Below the pieces are notes generated by a model. It searched no databases. It saw only the letters and a program-made list of their open reading frames with translations, and was not told the origin of the DNA. A stretch of 64,000 nucleotides of DNA from assembly GCF_900119365.1 (NCBI RefSeq), contig NZ_FPJO01000014.1, positions 122,547 to 186,546 of the forward strand. Direction: 5' to 3'. Position numbers and translations under genes: made by a program. The stretch comes from Streptomyces atratus (GTDB lineage Bacteria; Actinomycetota; Actinomycetes; Streptomycetales; Streptomycetaceae). Positions 8,992 through 17,567 of this stretch are shown one piece after another. Every line of letters starts with the position of its first letter. The stretch's first letter is position 1.

Positions 8992-11442
8992 TCACGAAAC
9001 GGCCGCTTGGCCCGAGGACTTGGCCGGCCTGCCCCCTCCTCCGTCCCCGTCGCCGGGATCCTCCCCGTCGCCCACGGCGATTCCGCGCCGCTTGGAGGCA
9101 TAGACCGCGCCGACGATGACCACGACGGCGAGCACCGCCACCACAGCGCGCACGCCGGCGCTCGCGTCCTGCCCGTAGCTGAACTGCACCACCGCCGGGG
9201 CGATGAGCAGGGCGACCAGGTTCATCACCTTGAGCAGCGGGTTGATCGCCGGCCCCGCCGTGTCCTTGAACGGGTCGCCGACCGTGTCGCCGATGACGGT
9301 CGCGGCATGGGCCTCGCTGCCCTTGCCGCCGTAATGACCGTCCTCGACGAGCTTCTTGGCGTTGTCCCACGCACCACCGGAGTTGGCGAGGAAGACCGCC
9401 ATCAGGGTGCCGGTCCCGATGGCGCCCGCGAGATAGGAACCGAGCGCTCCGACACCGAGCGTGAAGCCGACGGCGATGGGCGCCATGACGGCCAGCAGGC
9501 CGGGCGTGGCGAGCTCGCGCAGGGCGTCCTTGGTGCAGATGTCGACCACGCGCCCGTACTCCGGCTTCTCGCTGCGGTCCATGATCCCGGGGTGCTCGCG
9601 GAACTGCCGCCGCACCTCGTAGACCACGGCCCCGGCCGACCGCGACACCGCGTTGATCGCGAGACCGGAGAAGAGGAAGACGACCGCGGCACCGAGGATC
9701 AGGCCCACCAGGTTGTTGGGCTGCGAGATGTCCAGGCTGAGCGTCATCTCCCCGGCCTTGGCCCCGACGCCGTCGACCGCCGTGGCGATCGCGTCGCGGT
9801 ACGAGCCGAAGAGTGCCGACGCCGCCAGGACGGCGGTGGCGATGGCGATGCCCTTGGTGATGGCCTTGGTGGTGTTGCCGACGGCGTCCAGGTCGGTGAG
9901 GACCTGCGCACCGGCGCCCGTGACATCACCGGACATCTCGGCGATGCCCTGCGCGTTGTCCGAGACCGGTCCGAAGGTGTCCATGGCGACGATGACACCG
10001 ACGGTGGTGAGCAGCCCGGTCCCCGCCAGGGCCACCGCGAAGAGCGCCAGCATGATCGACGTACCGCCGAGCAGGAACGCCCCGTAGACGCCCAGGCCGA
10101 TCAGCAGCGCCGTGTAGACGGCGGACTCCAGACCGATCGAGATACCGGCGAGTACGACGGTGGCCGGACCGGTCAGCGAGGACTTGCCGATGTCCTTGAC
10201 GGGGCGCCGGCTGGTCTCGGTGAAGTAGCCGGTCAGCTGCTGGATCAGGGCGGCCAGCACGATGCCGATGGCCACGGCGACCAGGGCGAAGATCCGCGGG
10301 TCGCCGCCGTGCGAGGTGATGGCGCTGTCGGTGACCCCGTCCAGATCCGCGTACGAGGACGGCAGGTAGACGAAGACGGCCACGGCCACCAGCACCAGCG
10401 AGATCACCGCGGAGATGAAGAATCCGCGGTTGATGGCGGTCATACCGCTGCGGTCGGCGCGCCGGGGGGCGACCGCGAAGATCCCGATCATCGCGGTGAT
10501 CACGCCGATCGCCGGAACGATCAGCGGGAAGGCCAGTCCGGAGTCGCCGAAGGCGGCCTTGCCGAGGATGAGCGCGGCGACGAGCGTCACGGCGTACGAC
10601 TCGAAGAGGTCGGCCGCCATTCCGGCGCAGTCACCGACGTTGTCGCCCACGTTGTCGGCGATGGTGGCCGCGTTGCGCGGGTCGTCCTCCGGGATGCCCT
10701 GCTCGACCTTGCCGACGAGGTCGGCGCCGACGTCCGCCGCCTTGGTGAAGATGCCACCGCCGACCCTCATGAACATGGCGATCAGCGCGGCACCGAGGCC
10801 GAAGCCCTCCAGCACCTTCGGGGCGTCGGCGGCATAGACGAGCACGACACAGGAAGCGCCGAGCAGGCCGAGGCCCACGGTGATCATGCCGACCACGCCA
10901 CCGGTACGAAAAGCGATCTTCATCGCTTTGTGCGAAACGGCGGTGAGATCTTTTTCCGGCTCGCCTTCCGCGGGAGTCGCCTCACGCGCAGCAGCGGCCA
11001 CACGGACATTACTGCGTACCGCGAGCCGCATCCCGATGTATCCGGTGGTCGCCGAGAAAAGCGCACCCACCAGGAAGAACAGCGAACGGCCCGCGCGCTG
11101 CGACCAGTTGTCGGCCGGTAGCAGCAGAAGCAGAAAGAAGACCACGACGGCGAAGATGCCGACGGTGCGCAACTGCCGGGCCAGATAGGCATTCGCGCCT
11201 TCCTGTACGGCGGCCGCGATCTCCTTCATGCGGTCGGTGCCCTCGCCGGCCGCCAGCACCTGGCGCACCAGCAGTCTGGCGACGACCAGAGCGGCGACGG
11301 CGACGGCCGCGACGACGATCACGATGACGCGATTGTCATCGGTGAGAACCGCGGCCGCCAGAGAAGTGGACCGGCCGGAAGGCGCGGAAAATGCGGAATC
11401 TTGCGCGGGTCCTGCCAGTGGGGTGTTGAAGAACTCCGCCAT
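8992..11442 (-). CDS. hppA: Membrane-bound H+-translocating pyrophosphatase
   Basis: Hydrolyses PPi and pumps protons across the membrane. The 816-aa protein has about 16 hydrophobic segments. PPi/Mg-binding motifs are DVGADLVGK and DNVGDNVGD in the first half, and a matching acidic DTVGDPFKD segment near the C-terminus. At the potassium-determining site the sequence is GNTTKA, with Lys at about residue 526; Lys here (rather than Ala) is the known signature of the K+-independent subfamily. The ATG at 11442 is preceded by GGAGGACGT, a near-ideal ribosome site. A plausible promoter lies 40-70 nt upstream. Confidence 0.96.
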   Translation of the reverse strand: MAEFFNTPLAGPAQDSAFSAPSGRSTSLAAAVLTDDNRVIVIVVAAVAVAALVVARLLVRQVLAAGEGTDRMKEIAAAVQEGANAYLARQLRTVGIFAVVVFFLLLLLPADNWSQRAGRSLFFLVGALFSATTGYIGMRLAVRSNVRVAAAAREATPAEGEPEKDLTAVSHKAMKIAFRTGGVVGMITVGLGLLGASCVVLVYAADAPKVLEGFGLGAALIAMFMRVGGGIFTKAADVGADLVGKVEQGIPEDDPRNAATIADNVGDNVGDCAGMAADLFESYAVTLVAALILGKAAFGDSGLAFPLIVPAIGVITAMIGIFAVAPRRADRSGMTAINRGFFISAVISLVLVAVAVFVYLPSSYADLDGVTDSAITSHGGDPRIFALVAVAIGIVLAALIQQLTGYFTETSRRPVKDIGKSSLTGPATVVLAGISIGLESAVYTALLIGLGVYGAFLLGGTSIMLALFAVALAGTGLLTTVGVIVAMDTFGPVSDNAQGIAEMSGDVTGAGAQVLTDLDAVGNTTKAITKGIAIATAVLAASALFGSYRDAIATAVDGVGAKAGEMTLSLDISQPNNLVGLILGAAVVFLFSGLAINAVSRSAGAVVYEVRRQFREHPGIMDRSEKPEYGRVVDICTKDALRELATPGLLAVMAPIAVGFTLGVGALGSYLAGAIGTGTLMAVFLANSGGAWDNAKKLVEDGHYGGKGSEAHAATVIGDTVGDPFKDTAGPAINPLLKVMNLVALLIAPAVVQFSYGQDASAGVRAVVAVLAVVVIVGAVYASKRRGIAVGDGEDPGDGDGGGGRPAKSSGQAAVS

Positions 11443-11480
11443 ACGTCCTCCTTGACGCTCAGCGCTCAAGACGTGGACGG

Positions 11481-11509
11481 ATTGTAGGGAGCGGAAGCCG
11501 ATCAAAACA
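11481..11509 (-). promoter_or_regulatory. Candidate sigma-70-type promoter of hppA
   Basis: On the minus strand, -10 TACAAT (11481-11486) and a weak -35 TGTTTT (11504-11509) are separated by 17 nt. A start near 11474 would give a leader of ~30 nt. Confidence 0.4.
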
Positions 11510-11642
11510 GTGTGCGGTAAATGCAATTGACCTTCATCAGCCGATCGGCAAATGATCGAACTCCCGGATCGCCCCGAATGCAGTAATGGGGCAGGAGCAT
11601 TTTCCATGGATTGACGATCACACATGAATGATCACACATAAA

Positions 11643-11667
11643 TAAAAAAAGACCCTGCTCGGCAGGG
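11643..11667 (-). terminator. Rho-independent terminator of the bldG/anti-sigma operon
   Basis: On the minus strand, CCCTGC-CGA-GCAGGG is followed by TCTTTTTTTA, a textbook intrinsic terminator ~130 nt past the anti-sigma gene stop. The rest of 11443-11796 is the hppA leader and promoter. Confidence 0.85.
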
Positions 11668-11796
11668 CCTTGGAAGGCGGATCAAGAAACGGATCGGGGA
11701 TGGCGCCTTGGGTGTCTGGGGCGCCTGCGACGTCCGGGGCACCCGGGGCGCCTAGGAGGAGCCCTCAGAAGAGCAAGGGGCGCCCGGCGAGCATCG

Positions 11797-12279
11797 TCAC
11801 GGCAGCGCTGTCGCGGGCGTCTTCGGCCAGCTCATACGGATCACTCCGCCATTGGCTCCCGATCTGACTTCCACATCGTCGACGAGGCCACTGATGACCG
11901 CGAGACCCATCTCGTCCTCGCCATCCGCATCACTCTCGTGATCCGGCCCATCGAGCCCCGCGCCGGGCGTGGCGCCGCGTGTCGCGGAGGCTCCTGCGGG
12001 TCCACCAAGAGCGGGATCGTCCCCCGGTCCGGGGACCTCGTCGCCGACCTCGACGGAGAAGGACTTCTCCTCCTCGATCAGGACGACGGAGACGGGAGCG
12101 GTGATGCCATGGCTGCGGTGCAGCCCGACCGCGCGGCTGCAGGCCTCACCGACTGCGAGTCTGACCTCGTCGAGCACGGCTTCGTCGACCCCTGCCCGGC
12201 GCGCCACGGCGGCCGCCACGAGGCGGGCCGTCCTGACGTGTTCGGGCTGGGCGCTGAAGCGGAGTTCAACGGTGGTCAT
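11797..12279 (-). CDS. apgA: Anti-sigma factor kinase, partner of BldG (ApgA-like)
   Basis: A 160-aa protein with a GHKL/HATPase fold like RsbW/SpoIIAB. The N-box-like helix is EVRLAVGEACSRAV and the G-box region is DEMGLAVISGLVDDV. A Gly/Ala/Pro/Asp-rich insertion (about residues 90-125) sits between the two boxes. The start is ATG 12279, preceded by GAGGGGG; the long upstream open frame is just GC-rich leader. The gene lies directly downstream of bldG, as in S. coelicolor, where this partner is known as ApgA. It is expected to phosphorylate BldG and/or sequester a sigma factor. Confidence 0.88.
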   Translation of the reverse strand: MTTVELRFSAQPEHVRTARLVAAAVARRAGVDEAVLDEVRLAVGEACSRAVGLHRSHGITAPVSVVLIEEEKSFSVEVGDEVPGPGDDPALGGPAGASATRGATPGAGLDGPDHESDADGEDEMGLAVISGLVDDVEVRSGANGGVIRMSWPKTPATALP

Positions 12280-12682
12280 GCGATCCCCCTCAGACGTACG
12301 GGCGTGCATCCCAGGGGCCCGAGCGCGCTGCCCGGTGTCCCTGCTCTTTTCTTCTCTTTTTCCGGGCCGACGGCTCTTCTTCCGCAGCCGTTTGCCGCGC
12401 CGGCCCCGCCGGACGGCCGACCGGAGCCGACCTGGCCGACGGACGGCCCGGCCCTCGGACGACAGAGCGACAGACCACCGGCCGGCTGCCGAACGGGTCA
12501 CCGGCAGACTGGCCGGCATCCCGCCGAACGCCGACCGACCGGCCGGCGTGCCTCACGGCAAATCGGCCACCAGGCACGCCCGCGTCGCACCGGCCGCCCG
12601 GCGGGCAGCGGGTGCGCCGACTGCGCGCCGAACCGGCCTTCGGCCGATCCGCCCGATCGGCGGACCGGCCTCGGGCCGACCG
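12280..12682 (-). other. Structured bldG-apgA intercistronic region
   Basis: About 400 nt without a credible gene, rich in CCGGCC/GGCCGG motifs that form hairpins. A pyrimidine-rich tract lies around 12335-12365. It probably carries processing or attenuation signals, and perhaps a separate apgA promoter. Confidence 0.5.
12662..12681 (-). terminator. Hairpin right after the bldG stop (possible attenuator)
   Basis: 8-bp stem (12663-12670 with 12674-12681, two G-U pairs) with a 3-nt loop, starting 1-2 nt after the bldG stop codon. A second, shorter CGGCC-TTC-GGCCG hairpin lies near 12633-12645. It could allow partial termination, giving monocistronic bldG and longer bldG-apgA transcripts. Confidence 0.45.
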
Positions 12683-13036
12683 TCAGTCGGTGGCCGCGAC
12701 GGCCTCGTCGACCGTGGTGTGGATCGGGAACACCTTGGTCAGACCAGTGATCCGGAAGATCTTGAGAATGCGCTCCTGGTTGCAGACCAGGCGCAGCGAG
12801 CCCTCATGGGCCCGGACACGCTTCAGGCCGCCCACGAGCACGCCGAGGCCGGTGGAGTCGAGGAAGTCGACGCCTTCCATGTCGACAACCAGGTGGTAGC
12901 TGCCGTCATTCACCAACTCGACCAACTGCTCGCGCAGCTTGGGCGCGGTATACACATCAATCTCGCCACCGACCTCGACGACCGTACGGTCGCCACCAGG
13001 GCCGGACACATTGCGAGTCGACAAGGACAGGTCCAC
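12683..13036 (-). CDS. bldG: Anti-sigma factor antagonist BldG (STAS domain)
   Basis: Partner-switching regulator needed in streptomycetes for aerial mycelium formation and antibiotic production. The 117-aa single STAS domain contains EVGGEIDVYTAPKLREQL and the phosphorylation loop FLDSTGLGV, with the acceptor serine at residue 61. S. coelicolor BldG, as remembered, is 113 aa with acceptor Ser57; the difference is a 4-residue insertion near residues 11-14 (SGPG). The ATG at 13036 is preceded by GGAGGATCC. It is divergent from the helicase gene, with 78 bp between start codons, so their promoters must overlap or lie inside the helicase coding region. Confidence 0.97.
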   Translation of the reverse strand: MDLSLSTRNVSGPGGDRTVVEVGGEIDVYTAPKLREQLVELVNDGSYHLVVDMEGVDFLDSTGLGVLVGGLKRVRAHEGSLRLVCNQERILKIFRITGLTKVFPIHTTVDEAVAATD

Positions 13037-13114
13037 GGATCCTCCAGCACCTTGCTATCGAGCGGTCGCCCCTCAGTCTCCCCGGCGGAGCCAGGGAACG
13101 GATCGCCAGCCGCG

Positions 13115-15604
13115 ATGGCATTCAATCACTTACCAGCAGGCATGCACGACGCCTTGGGACCATTGTCCGTCACGCCAGTGACACACTCGGTGCCGATGGC
13201 CAAGAATCACCGCCCCAGTCGACCACCCGGGAACAGCGAGTCCAGCCCCTCTCCCGCCATGGTCCTCGACCGGCTCGCCGCAGTGGCGGGCCGGTCCGCG
13301 CGCATCACTCATACGGAGCACTTGCCCCCGCGTGCGGGAACCCATGCCATTTGGCCCGATCGCATCCGGCCGGAAGTCGTCGCCGCGATCCAGAAGGCCG
13401 GAATCGACCATCCGTGGGCGCACCAGGCGGCCGCCGCCGAGCACGCCCTGGACGGCGAATCCGTGGTCATCGCCACCGGCACGGCGTCCGGCAAGTCGCT
13501 CGCCTACCTCGCCCCGGTCCTCAGCGCCCTGCTCGACGGCTCCGAGGCCCCGAACGGCCGCGGCGCCACCGCCCTGTACCTGGCTCCCACCAAGGCCCTG
13601 GCCGCCGATCAGAGGCGTGCCGTGAAGCGGCTCGCCGCACCGCTCGGCAACGCCGTCCGGCCTGCGGTCTATGACGGCGACACCCCGGTCGAGGAACGCG
13701 AGTGGGTGCGTCAGTACGCGAACTACGTCCTGACCAACCCCGACATGCTGCACCGCGGGATACTCCCGTCCCACCCCCGTTGGTCCTCCTTCCTGCGCGC
13801 CCTGCGCTTCGTCGTCATCGACGAGTGCCACACCTACCGCGGTGTCTTCGGCTCCCACGTCGCCCAGGTGGTACGCCGGCTCCGCCGCCTGTGCGCCCGT
13901 TACGGTGCCGATCCGGTCTTCCTCCTCGCCTCCGCCACCGCGGCGGAACCCTCCGTCGCGGCCGGCCGCCTCACCGGTCTCCCGGTCAAGGAGGTCGCCG
14001 ACGACTCCTCGCCCCGCGGCGAGCTGGTCTTCGCGCTGTGGGAGCCGCCCCTGACCGACCTGCACGGCGAGAAGGGCGCCCCGGTCCGGCGCACCGCCAC
14101 CGCCGAGACCGCCGACCTCCTCACCGATCTCACCGTCCAGGGTGTCCGCTCGGTCGCCTTCGTACGCTCCCGGCGCGGCGCCGAGCTGATCTCCGTCATC
14201 GCCAAGGAGCGTCTCGCCGAGGTGGACCGCTCCCTGCCGGCCCGGGTCGCCGCCTACCGCGGGGGCTACCTTCCCGAGGAACGCCGCGCCCTGGAGCGCG
14301 CCCTGCACTCCGGGCAGCTGCTCGGACTGGCCGCCACCACCGCCCTCGAACTCGGCATCGACGTCTCCGGCCTGGATGCCGTCGTCATCGCCGGCTACCC
14401 CGGTACCAGGGCGTCGCTGTGGCAGCAGGCGGGCCGCGCCGGGCGCTCCGGCCGGGGCGCCCTGGCCGTCCTGGTGGCCCGCGACGACCCGCTGGACACC
14501 TTCCTCGTCCACCATCCCGAGGCGCTGTTCCAGCAGCCCGTGGAGTCGACCGTCCTCGACCCGGACAATCCGTACGTCCTCGCCCCCCATCTGTGTGCCG
14601 CCGCCGCCGAGCTCCCCCTCACCGATCCGGACCTGGAGCTCTTCGGCCCGGCCGTGGCCGAACTGCTGCCGCAGCTGGAAGCCGCGAAACTGCTGCGCAA
14701 GCGGCCATCGGGCTGGCACTGGACCCGCCGCGAGCGTGCCGCCGATCTCACCGACATCCGTGGCGAGGGCGGCCGCCCCGTCCAGATCGTCGAGGAGGGC
14801 ACCGGCCGGCTGCTGGGCACCGTCGACGAGTCGGCCGCGCACACCGCCGTCCACGAGGGCGCCGTCCACCTCCATCAGGGCCGCACCTACCTGGTCCGGA
14901 AGCTGGACCTGGAGGACTCGGTGGCCCTGGTCGAGGAGGCCGTCCCGCCGTACTCGACCACCGCACGCGACACCACCTCCATCGCCGTCCTGGAGACCGA
15001 CACCGAGATCCCGTGGGGTGACGGACGGCTCTGCTACGGCTCGGTGGAGGTCACCAGCCAGGTCGTCTCCTTCCTGCGTCGCAGGCTGATCACCGGCGAG
15101 GTCCTCGGCGAGACCAAGCTGGACCTGCCGCCCCGCACCCTGCGCACCCGCGCCGTCTGGTGGACGGTCACCGAGGACCAGCTCGACGCCGCCCGCATCA
15201 ACCCGGAGATCCTGGGCGGCACCCTGCACGCCGCGGAACACGCGTCGATCGGGATGCTGCCGCTCTTCGCCACCTGCGACCGCTGGGACATCGGAGGCGT
15301 CTCCGTGCCCCTGCATCCGGACACCCTGCTGCCCACGGTCTTCGTGTACGACGGCCACCCGGGCGGTGCCGGATTCGCCGAGCGGGCCTTCCACACCGCC
15401 CGTACGTGGCTGACCGCGACCCGCCAGGCCATCGCCTCCTGCGAGTGCGAGGCGGGCTGCCCGTCCTGCGTCCAGTCCCCCAAGTGCGGCAACGGCAACG
15501 AGCCACTGCACAAGCGCGGTGCCGTGCGCCTTCTCACCGAGCTCCTGCGGTGTGCGCCTCCGGCCCCCGGGAGTCCCGGCCCGGCAGATCCGCCGGAGGC
15601 GTAG
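13115..15604 (+). CDS. DEAD/DEAH-box helicase with DUF1998 (MrfA/YprA type)
   Basis: An 829-aa SF2 helicase. Motifs in order: Walker A ATGTASGKS, DECH box (VVIDECHTYRG), SAT motif (LLASATAA), and motif VI QQAGRAGRSGRG. The C-terminus is the DUF1998 metal-binding segment with a Cys cluster (CECEAGCPSCVQSPKC). Bacillus MrfA of this family repairs mitomycin-type DNA damage; M. tuberculosis Rv3649 is the positional counterpart. The start MAFNHLPAG at 13115 lacks a good ribosome site; the in-frame ATG at the MVLDRLAAVAG segment near 13259 is an alternative. The last ~71 nt overlap the convergent TadG-like gene. Confidence 0.92.
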   Translation: MAFNHLPAGMHDALGPLSVTPVTHSVPMAKNHRPSRPPGNSESSPSPAMVLDRLAAVAGRSARITHTEHLPPRAGTHAIWPDRIRPEVVAAIQKAGIDHPWAHQAAAAEHALDGESVVIATGTASGKSLAYLAPVLSALLDGSEAPNGRGATALYLAPTKALAADQRRAVKRLAAPLGNAVRPAVYDGDTPVEEREWVRQYANYVLTNPDMLHRGILPSHPRWSSFLRALRFVVIDECHTYRGVFGSHVAQVVRRLRRLCARYGADPVFLLASATAAEPSVAAGRLTGLPVKEVADDSSPRGELVFALWEPPLTDLHGEKGAPVRRTATAETADLLTDLTVQGVRSVAFVRSRRGAELISVIAKERLAEVDRSLPARVAAYRGGYLPEERRALERALHSGQLLGLAATTALELGIDVSGLDAVVIAGYPGTRASLWQQAGRAGRSGRGALAVLVARDDPLDTFLVHHPEALFQQPVESTVLDPDNPYVLAPHLCAAAAELPLTDPDLELFGPAVAELLPQLEAAKLLRKRPSGWHWTRRERAADLTDIRGEGGRPVQIVEEGTGRLLGTVDESAAHTAVHEGAVHLHQGRTYLVRKLDLEDSVALVEEAVPPYSTTARDTTSIAVLETDTEIPWGDGRLCYGSVEVTSQVVSFLRRRLITGEVLGETKLDLPPRTLRTRAVWWTVTEDQLDAARINPEILGGTLHAAEHASIGMLPLFATCDRWDIGGVSVPLHPDTLLPTVFVYDGHPGGAGFAERAFHTARTWLTATRQAIASCECEAGCPSCVQSPKCGNGNEPLHKRGAVRLLTELLRCAPPAPGSPGPADPPEA

Positions 15605-16103
15605 GAGGCTGAGGCGGGCGGGGCCGAGCAGCAGGTGGCTGGGGCGCAGGTGGCCCAGGTGCGGGAGGCCGGGTCGGAGGCCCCGGCTCGGGAGGACCGG
15701 GAGCAGCCTCCGGAGGGCCGGCCCTGGACCTGACCGCCGGTTCGTACGGCCCGAAACTCACCCGGGCCGTAACATCGGCGACCTCCCCGCGCACCGCACA
15801 CCGGACCACCACGGCCCCCTGTGCCGCGGCCACCTGCTCGGCGGCCCCGCATGCCGCCCCAGGGCCTTGCAGAGCCCGGTCGGCCGCCGCCAGGGCTGCC
15901 AGGTCCGCCGCACCGCCCGCCCGGTGCCGAACGGCCACCACCTGCCCGAGGGCCAGCACGACCGCGAACACCGCGCACAGCGTGGCCGTGGTCATCGCCA
16001 CCCACACCGTGGCCAGGCCCCTGTCCCCGTCCGCCGCCCCACGGATCCCGCGCAGGCGGGCAAGGGCGGCCGTACGCCGCTTCCGGCGACGCGTCCCGGT
16101 CAT
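15534..16103 (-). CDS. TadG/Rv3654c-like pseudopilin-type membrane protein
   Basis: A 189-aa protein starting MTGTRRRKRRTAA at 16103. Its start codon overlaps the TadE stop (ATGA). A basic N-terminus is followed by a prepilin-like GLATVWVAMTTATL segment and one transmembrane helix (about residues 25-48). The helix continues into an Ala-rich TadG-type region (RAGGAADLAALAAADRAL), two Cys-containing strands and a Pro-rich tail of ~45 residues. It lacks the Glu at +5 of true prepilins. It is last in the tad operon and overlaps the end of the helicase gene tail-to-tail. Confidence 0.8.
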   Translation of the reverse strand: MTGTRRRKRRTAALARLRGIRGAADGDRGLATVWVAMTTATLCAVFAVVLALGQVVAVRHRAGGAADLAALAAADRALQGPGAACGAAEQVAAAQGAVVVRCAVRGEVADVTARVSFGPYEPAVRSRAGPPEAAPGPPEPGPPTRPPAPGPPAPQPPAARPRPPQPPTPPADLPGRDSRGPEAHTAGAR

Positions 16104-16498
16104 TGCGCCACCCCCACCGTGTCCTCGGCCAGTGCCGCCGCCTCCGCGTGAAGCTTCAGGGCCAGTGGTCCCGGCCCCGGCATCGACGCCGCCACCCGTA
16201 CCCGCCACAGCTCCCCGGTCCGTTCCATCGCGACTTCAGCCCCACCCGGTGCCGCCGAACGGGCGGCCTCCAGCACCTGCGCCTCCTGCTCGGAACGGGC
16301 CGCCGCTCTCGCCCCGGCCCTCGCCGCGTCCACACACCGGATCTGGGCGGAGGCGGCCATCAGCGCCCACACCAGCGTCAGGGCGAACACCACCAGCACC
16401 GGAATCGCCATGGCCGCTTCCGCCGTCACCGCGCCCCGGTCCCCTCGGGCCCGGACTCCCCCGCTTCCCCCGCTTTTCCTGCTCTCAGAACTTGGCAT
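16100..16498 (-). CDS. TadE-family minor pilin
   Basis: A 132-aa protein with a charged N-terminus and a G-AVTAE segment that fits the prepilin pattern (Gly before cleavage, Glu at +5). One transmembrane helix (about residues 29-52) and an Ala/Arg-rich soluble tail with a CVDAARAGARAAAR segment typical of TadE-like proteins follow. Its start overlaps the end of the pilin gene by 14 nt and its stop overlaps the next start (ATGA), so translation is probably coupled. The expected function is pilus assembly at the cell surface. Confidence 0.85.
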   Translation of the reverse strand: MPSSESRKSGGSGGVRARGDRGAVTAEAAMAIPVLVVFALTLVWALMAASAQIRCVDAARAGARAAARSEQEAQVLEAARSAAPGGAEVAMERTGELWRVRVAASMPGPGPLALKLHAEAAALAEDTVGVAQ

Positions 16499-16697
16499 CG
16501 AGCGCGTCTTTCAACAGTGACTGCAGCGCGGACATCACCGGCTGGCTGGTGACCACCTTGTAGAGCACCGCCGCGAACGCACAGGCCGCGATCGTCCCCA
16601 CCGCGTATTCGGACGTCGTCATTCCGTTGTCCGACCGGACTCGGCGTGCCATGCCGCGCACCCAGTCCTTGATTCGCCGTACCATCCCAACCCCCAT
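16485..16697 (-). CDS. Flp-type pilin (DUF4244)
   Basis: A 70-aa protein with a short basic leader, then G25-MTTSEY, which fits the Flp prepilin cleavage pattern (Gly, four residues, Glu-Tyr), then a hydrophobic helix (about residues 32-48). This is the likely structural pilin of the cluster; Rv3656c is the positional relative. The ATG at 16697 has AGGA 5 nt upstream; an ATG four codons later (16685) also has a G-rich site. No prepilin peptidase gene is present in the window. Confidence 0.85.
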   Translation of the reverse strand: MGVGMVRRIKDWVRGMARRVRSDNGMTTSEYAVGTIAACAFAAVLYKVVTSQPVMSALQSLLKDALDAKF

Positions 16698-16742
16698 GGA
16701 ATTCCTAATTCATGCTGAATGGTTTGCACTCATACTTTTCGG

Positions 16743-17567
16743 TCATCCGATGCGCAGCAGTCCGGTCGCCAGACCGATCACCACCGGTGCCACCCCGACC
16801 ATCAGGAACGCGGGCAGAAAACAGAGTCCGACGGGGGCGGTGACCGCCACCCCTGCCCGCTGGGCGCGCGCCACGGCCGCACTCGCACGCTCGGCCCGCA
16901 TCGCCTCGGCCAGCCGCGCCACCGGCTCCGCCGCCGGGGCTCCGGTCGCCCCCGCCCGGTCCAGACAGCGGGCCAGCGCGCTCGCACCCGGCATCTCCCC
17001 GAACCGCCCCCAGGCCGCCGCGGGTTCACCACCGAGACGGATCTCTGCGGCCGTCCGCGCCAGGCGCACGCCGACCGGCCCGCCGAGCGACTCTCCCACC
17101 GCCTCCGCAGCCTCCCGGGGCCCGGCTCCGGCCGAGATGCAGGCCGCCAACAGGTCGGCCGCCAGCGGGAGCTGACGTGCGGCCTCCGCCATCTCCGCCT
17201 GCCCGGCTCCCGGTTCGGGTCTGCGCCGGGACCGCTGCCACCGCCAGGCGCCGTACGCCCCCGCCAGCCCCGCCACGCACCCCGGCAGGCCGCCGACCAG
17301 GACCCAGCCCGACGCCACAGCGCCCACCGGCGCGATCCACTCCTTCGCCCGGACACCGGATGCCGGGTACCCGCGGCCCTGCCCACAGCCACGCCTCCGG
17401 CCACGCCGACGCTTCTGCACACCGATCGCCAGCAGCACCGCGCCCCGGCGACGCACCGTCCGCCCCCGCTGCGCTCCCGCCAGGGCGAAGGCCGTACCGG
17501 CGACCGCACTCAGCACCGCGCACACTGCCGCCACCCGGTGGACGGCTTCGCCGGCGGCCCCGCTCAT
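16743..17567 (-). CDS. TadC-like type II/IV secretion F-domain membrane protein
   Basis: A 274-aa inner-membrane platform protein with hydrophobic segments near residues 12-30, 78-105 and 245-272. The cytoplasmic T2SS-F domain (LAADLLAACISAGAGPREAAEAVGE) has the usual pattern of long helices. The start ATG overlaps the tadB stop (ATGA). It is expected to pair with TadB around the TadA ATPase. A 45-nt gap separates it from the pilin gene. Confidence 0.87.
   Translation of the reverse strand: MSGAAGEAVHRVAAVCAVLSAVAGTAFALAGAQRGRTVRRRGAVLLAIGVQKRRRGRRRGCGQGRGYPASGVRAKEWIAPVGAVASGWVLVGGLPGCVAGLAGAYGAWRWQRSRRRPEPGAGQAEMAEAARQLPLAADLLAACISAGAGPREAAEAVGESLGGPVGVRLARTAAEIRLGGEPAAAWGRFGEMPGASALARCLDRAGATGAPAAEPVARLAEAMRAERASAAVARAQRAGVAVTAPVGLCFLPAFLMVGVAPVVIGLATGLLRIG

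Noticed and set aside
13130..15511. 793-codon minus-strand open frame
   Set aside because: Antisense to the helicase; low-complexity Gly/Gln/Arg composition.
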